From: Actinomycetota bacterium
GTDB lineage: Bacteria; Actinomycetota; Thermoleophilia; Gaiellales; Gaiellaceae
DNA: 7,058 bases
Reading direction: 5' to 3'
Assembly: GCA_016870235.1 (NCBI GenBank)
Contig: VGCB01000142.1
Span: 1-7,058 of the forward strand
The notes beneath the pieces were generated by a model. The model was not told the DNA's origin and did not search any database. It was given only the letters and a program-made list of their open reading frames with translations. Of the stretch, positions 6,170-7,058 are shown piece by piece. The position numbers were made by a program, and so were the translations under genes. Position 1 is the first letter of the stretch; the number at the start of each line of letters is the position of its first letter.

Positions 6170-6973
6170 TCACGATCGGCTAGCAAGTCCGCCGCTTCCA
6201 AGCCGAACATCCCATGGACCGCGATCACGTCCCTCCAGTACACCGGCATAGAACCACCCTTCCACCGCATGAATGACGACGAACGCATCGAGAAGCGACT
6301 CATTGATCTCCTCGACCGCTTCGTACGCTGCGAGCAGATACTCACGCCGCGTACGCGAGATCCAGTCCGAGACGACCAAGGTCTTGGCGATGTCGCATTC
6401 CGGCGGTCCGACGCTGAAACCCTCGAAGTCGATTACCTTCCAAACCCCAGGATCGTTGCGAGCGGCTATTACGTTTGCGGCGTGGAGGTCGCCATGACAA
6501 ATGCATACGCGTCTCGGCGAGGTCTCGTCGATCCGGGCGCGTGACTCCGCTGCCATCGACGCAGGCACGGACATGCCGATCGTGTCCAGCCCTGTGGCAA
6601 GGTCGCTCATCCTTCTACTGAAGGGGGAGCCTCGCCCGCACCACTCCCCAAGCGCCCTCGACGCTTTGATGCAAGGGAGAGACAGAGAGTGTATCTCGGC
6701 CAATAGATGACCGATGACAGTGGCTCGCACCAACTCATCTCGGCAGGCCCTCTCTAGCGTCCACCCACCAGTGTCCGAAAGCACCAAGAACGAGTAACCA
6801 TCCTCATTGAGCTCTCGTGCAACCAGTACGGGCGCCAGCGACGCGTCGAGACGACGCAAAAGCTCATAAGCTTGTGCCTCTCGCTTTGCGCTTCGCGACT
6901 CTGAAGGGGGAAAGACCTTTACGACCAGACGGGTCGCGTCCGTCAAGGTGGTGTACGAGGCTGAGCGCGTCAT
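6170..6973 (-). CDS. APH-fold phosphotransferase (aminoglycoside/choline kinase-like), short N-terminus
   Basis: This 267-residue protein belongs to the APH kinase-like family, which transfers phosphate from ATP to small hydroxylated molecules in the cytoplasm. The sequence shows VVKVF with K19 as the probable ATP lysine and E32 as its helix partner. The catalytic loop is HGDLHAAN (160-167; D162 base, N167) and the metal-binding DFE is 182-184, followed by the usual Asp194. The N-terminal glycine loop is poorly represented because the protein starts about 20 residues later than typical members. The ATG at 6973 is the only start in frame before an in-frame TGA at 7010-7012. The Shine-Dalgarno is weak (AGGCGAGG touching the ATG), and an open frame from the window edge ends in a TGA overlapping this ATG. 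G+C is about 57%, well below the 70% of the hyu genes, which suggests transfer. Substrate is unknown; antibiotic resistance should not be assumed, since many relatives are metabolic kinases. Confidence 0.85.
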   Translation of the reverse strand: MTRSASYTTLTDATRLVVKVFPPSESRSAKREAQAYELLRRLDASLAPVLVARELNEDGYSFLVLSDTGGWTLERACRDELVRATVIGHLLAEIHSLSLPCIKASRALGEWCGRGSPFSRRMSDLATGLDTIGMSVPASMAAESRARIDETSPRRVCICHGDLHAANVIAARNDPGVWKVIDFEGFSVGPPECDIAKTLVVSDWISRTRREYLLAAYEAVEEINESLLDAFVVIHAVEGWFYAGVLEGRDRGPWDVRLGSGGLASRS

Positions 6974-7056
6974 CCTCGCCTGATGCTCAACGCGTTGTCG
7001 GCGTCGGCGTCACCTCCTCGCGGTTCGAATCGGGACGATGGATCAGTCGCACCTCG
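6970..7056 (-). other. Open frame from window edge overlapping the APH start (ATGA)
   Basis: On the minus strand this frame is open from the window edge for 28 codons and ends in a TGA that overlaps the phosphotransferase ATG as ATGA. This could be the end of an upstream gene with translational coupling, which would excuse the weak Shine-Dalgarno, or the frameshifted missing N-terminus of the kinase. A second frame, open from 7058 and ending at 6987, is an alternative upstream gene end. With under 30 codons visible neither can be confirmed. Confidence 0.25.
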
Positions 7057-7058
7057 AG

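Noticed and set aside
5726..6544. Plus-strand frames with VAQLVEP..VAGSNPV and VAQRIERQTSNL-like products
   Set aside because: They are sense-strand translations of the tRNA-His and tRNA-Arg genes running on into the antisense of the kinase gene.
6170..6973. Calling the APH-fold gene an antibiotic resistance gene
   Set aside because: The motifs show only the kinase fold; no resistance subfamily signature can be recognised and many relatives phosphorylate metabolites.

Overview
The window is about 70% G+C over most of its length, with strong G/C third-codon bias, GTG starts, and tRNA genes that do not encode CCA. This suggests a high-GC actinobacterium. The style of the GGDEF/HD protein would fit Thermoleophilia (Gaiellales or Solirubrobacterales), but that placement is an impression, not a result.

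Positions 1-3803 (+ strand) hold a two-gene unit of the hydantoinase/oxoprolinase/acetone-carboxylase superfamily. An HyuA-type ATP-binding subunit is cut off at its 5' end by the window edge. It is followed 11 bases later by a complete HyuB-type subunit with a clear Shine-Dalgarno sequence. Such pairs form one enzyme that uses ATP to open a cyclic amide or activate a ketone. The substrate cannot be read from the sequence, and no third (gamma) carboxylase subunit follows.

A GC-rich hairpin at 3824-3842 lies between this unit and two minus-strand genes. These are a membrane-anchored GGDEF plus HD-GYP-like protein (about 5514 down to 4261) and, 63 bases downstream, a 117-residue membrane protein with an Arg-rich tail (4197-3844). 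The GGDEF half looks competent to make cyclic di-GMP. The HD-GYP half has lost or changed several metal-site residues, so the protein is more likely a cyclase than a phosphodiesterase.

Positions 5515-5832 contain no gene. They hold a hairpin-rich leader for the cyclase gene and an imperfect repeat of about 54 bases (period about 74) whose units each carry a small hairpin. Then come two well-formed tRNA genes, tRNA-His(GTG) and tRNA-Arg(TCG), 42 bases apart.

Beyond the tRNAs the G+C falls to about 57%. This stretch holds one minus-strand gene of the aminoglycoside/choline phosphotransferase (APH) fold (6973-6170) with a short N-terminus. Its composition and its place just 3' of tRNA genes suggest acquired DNA, but no attachment-site duplication is proven. 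I found no CRISPR array, insertion sequence, transposase or convincing new multi-gene system. The most unusual items are the degenerate HD-GYP domain, the structured leader and the repeats upstream of it.
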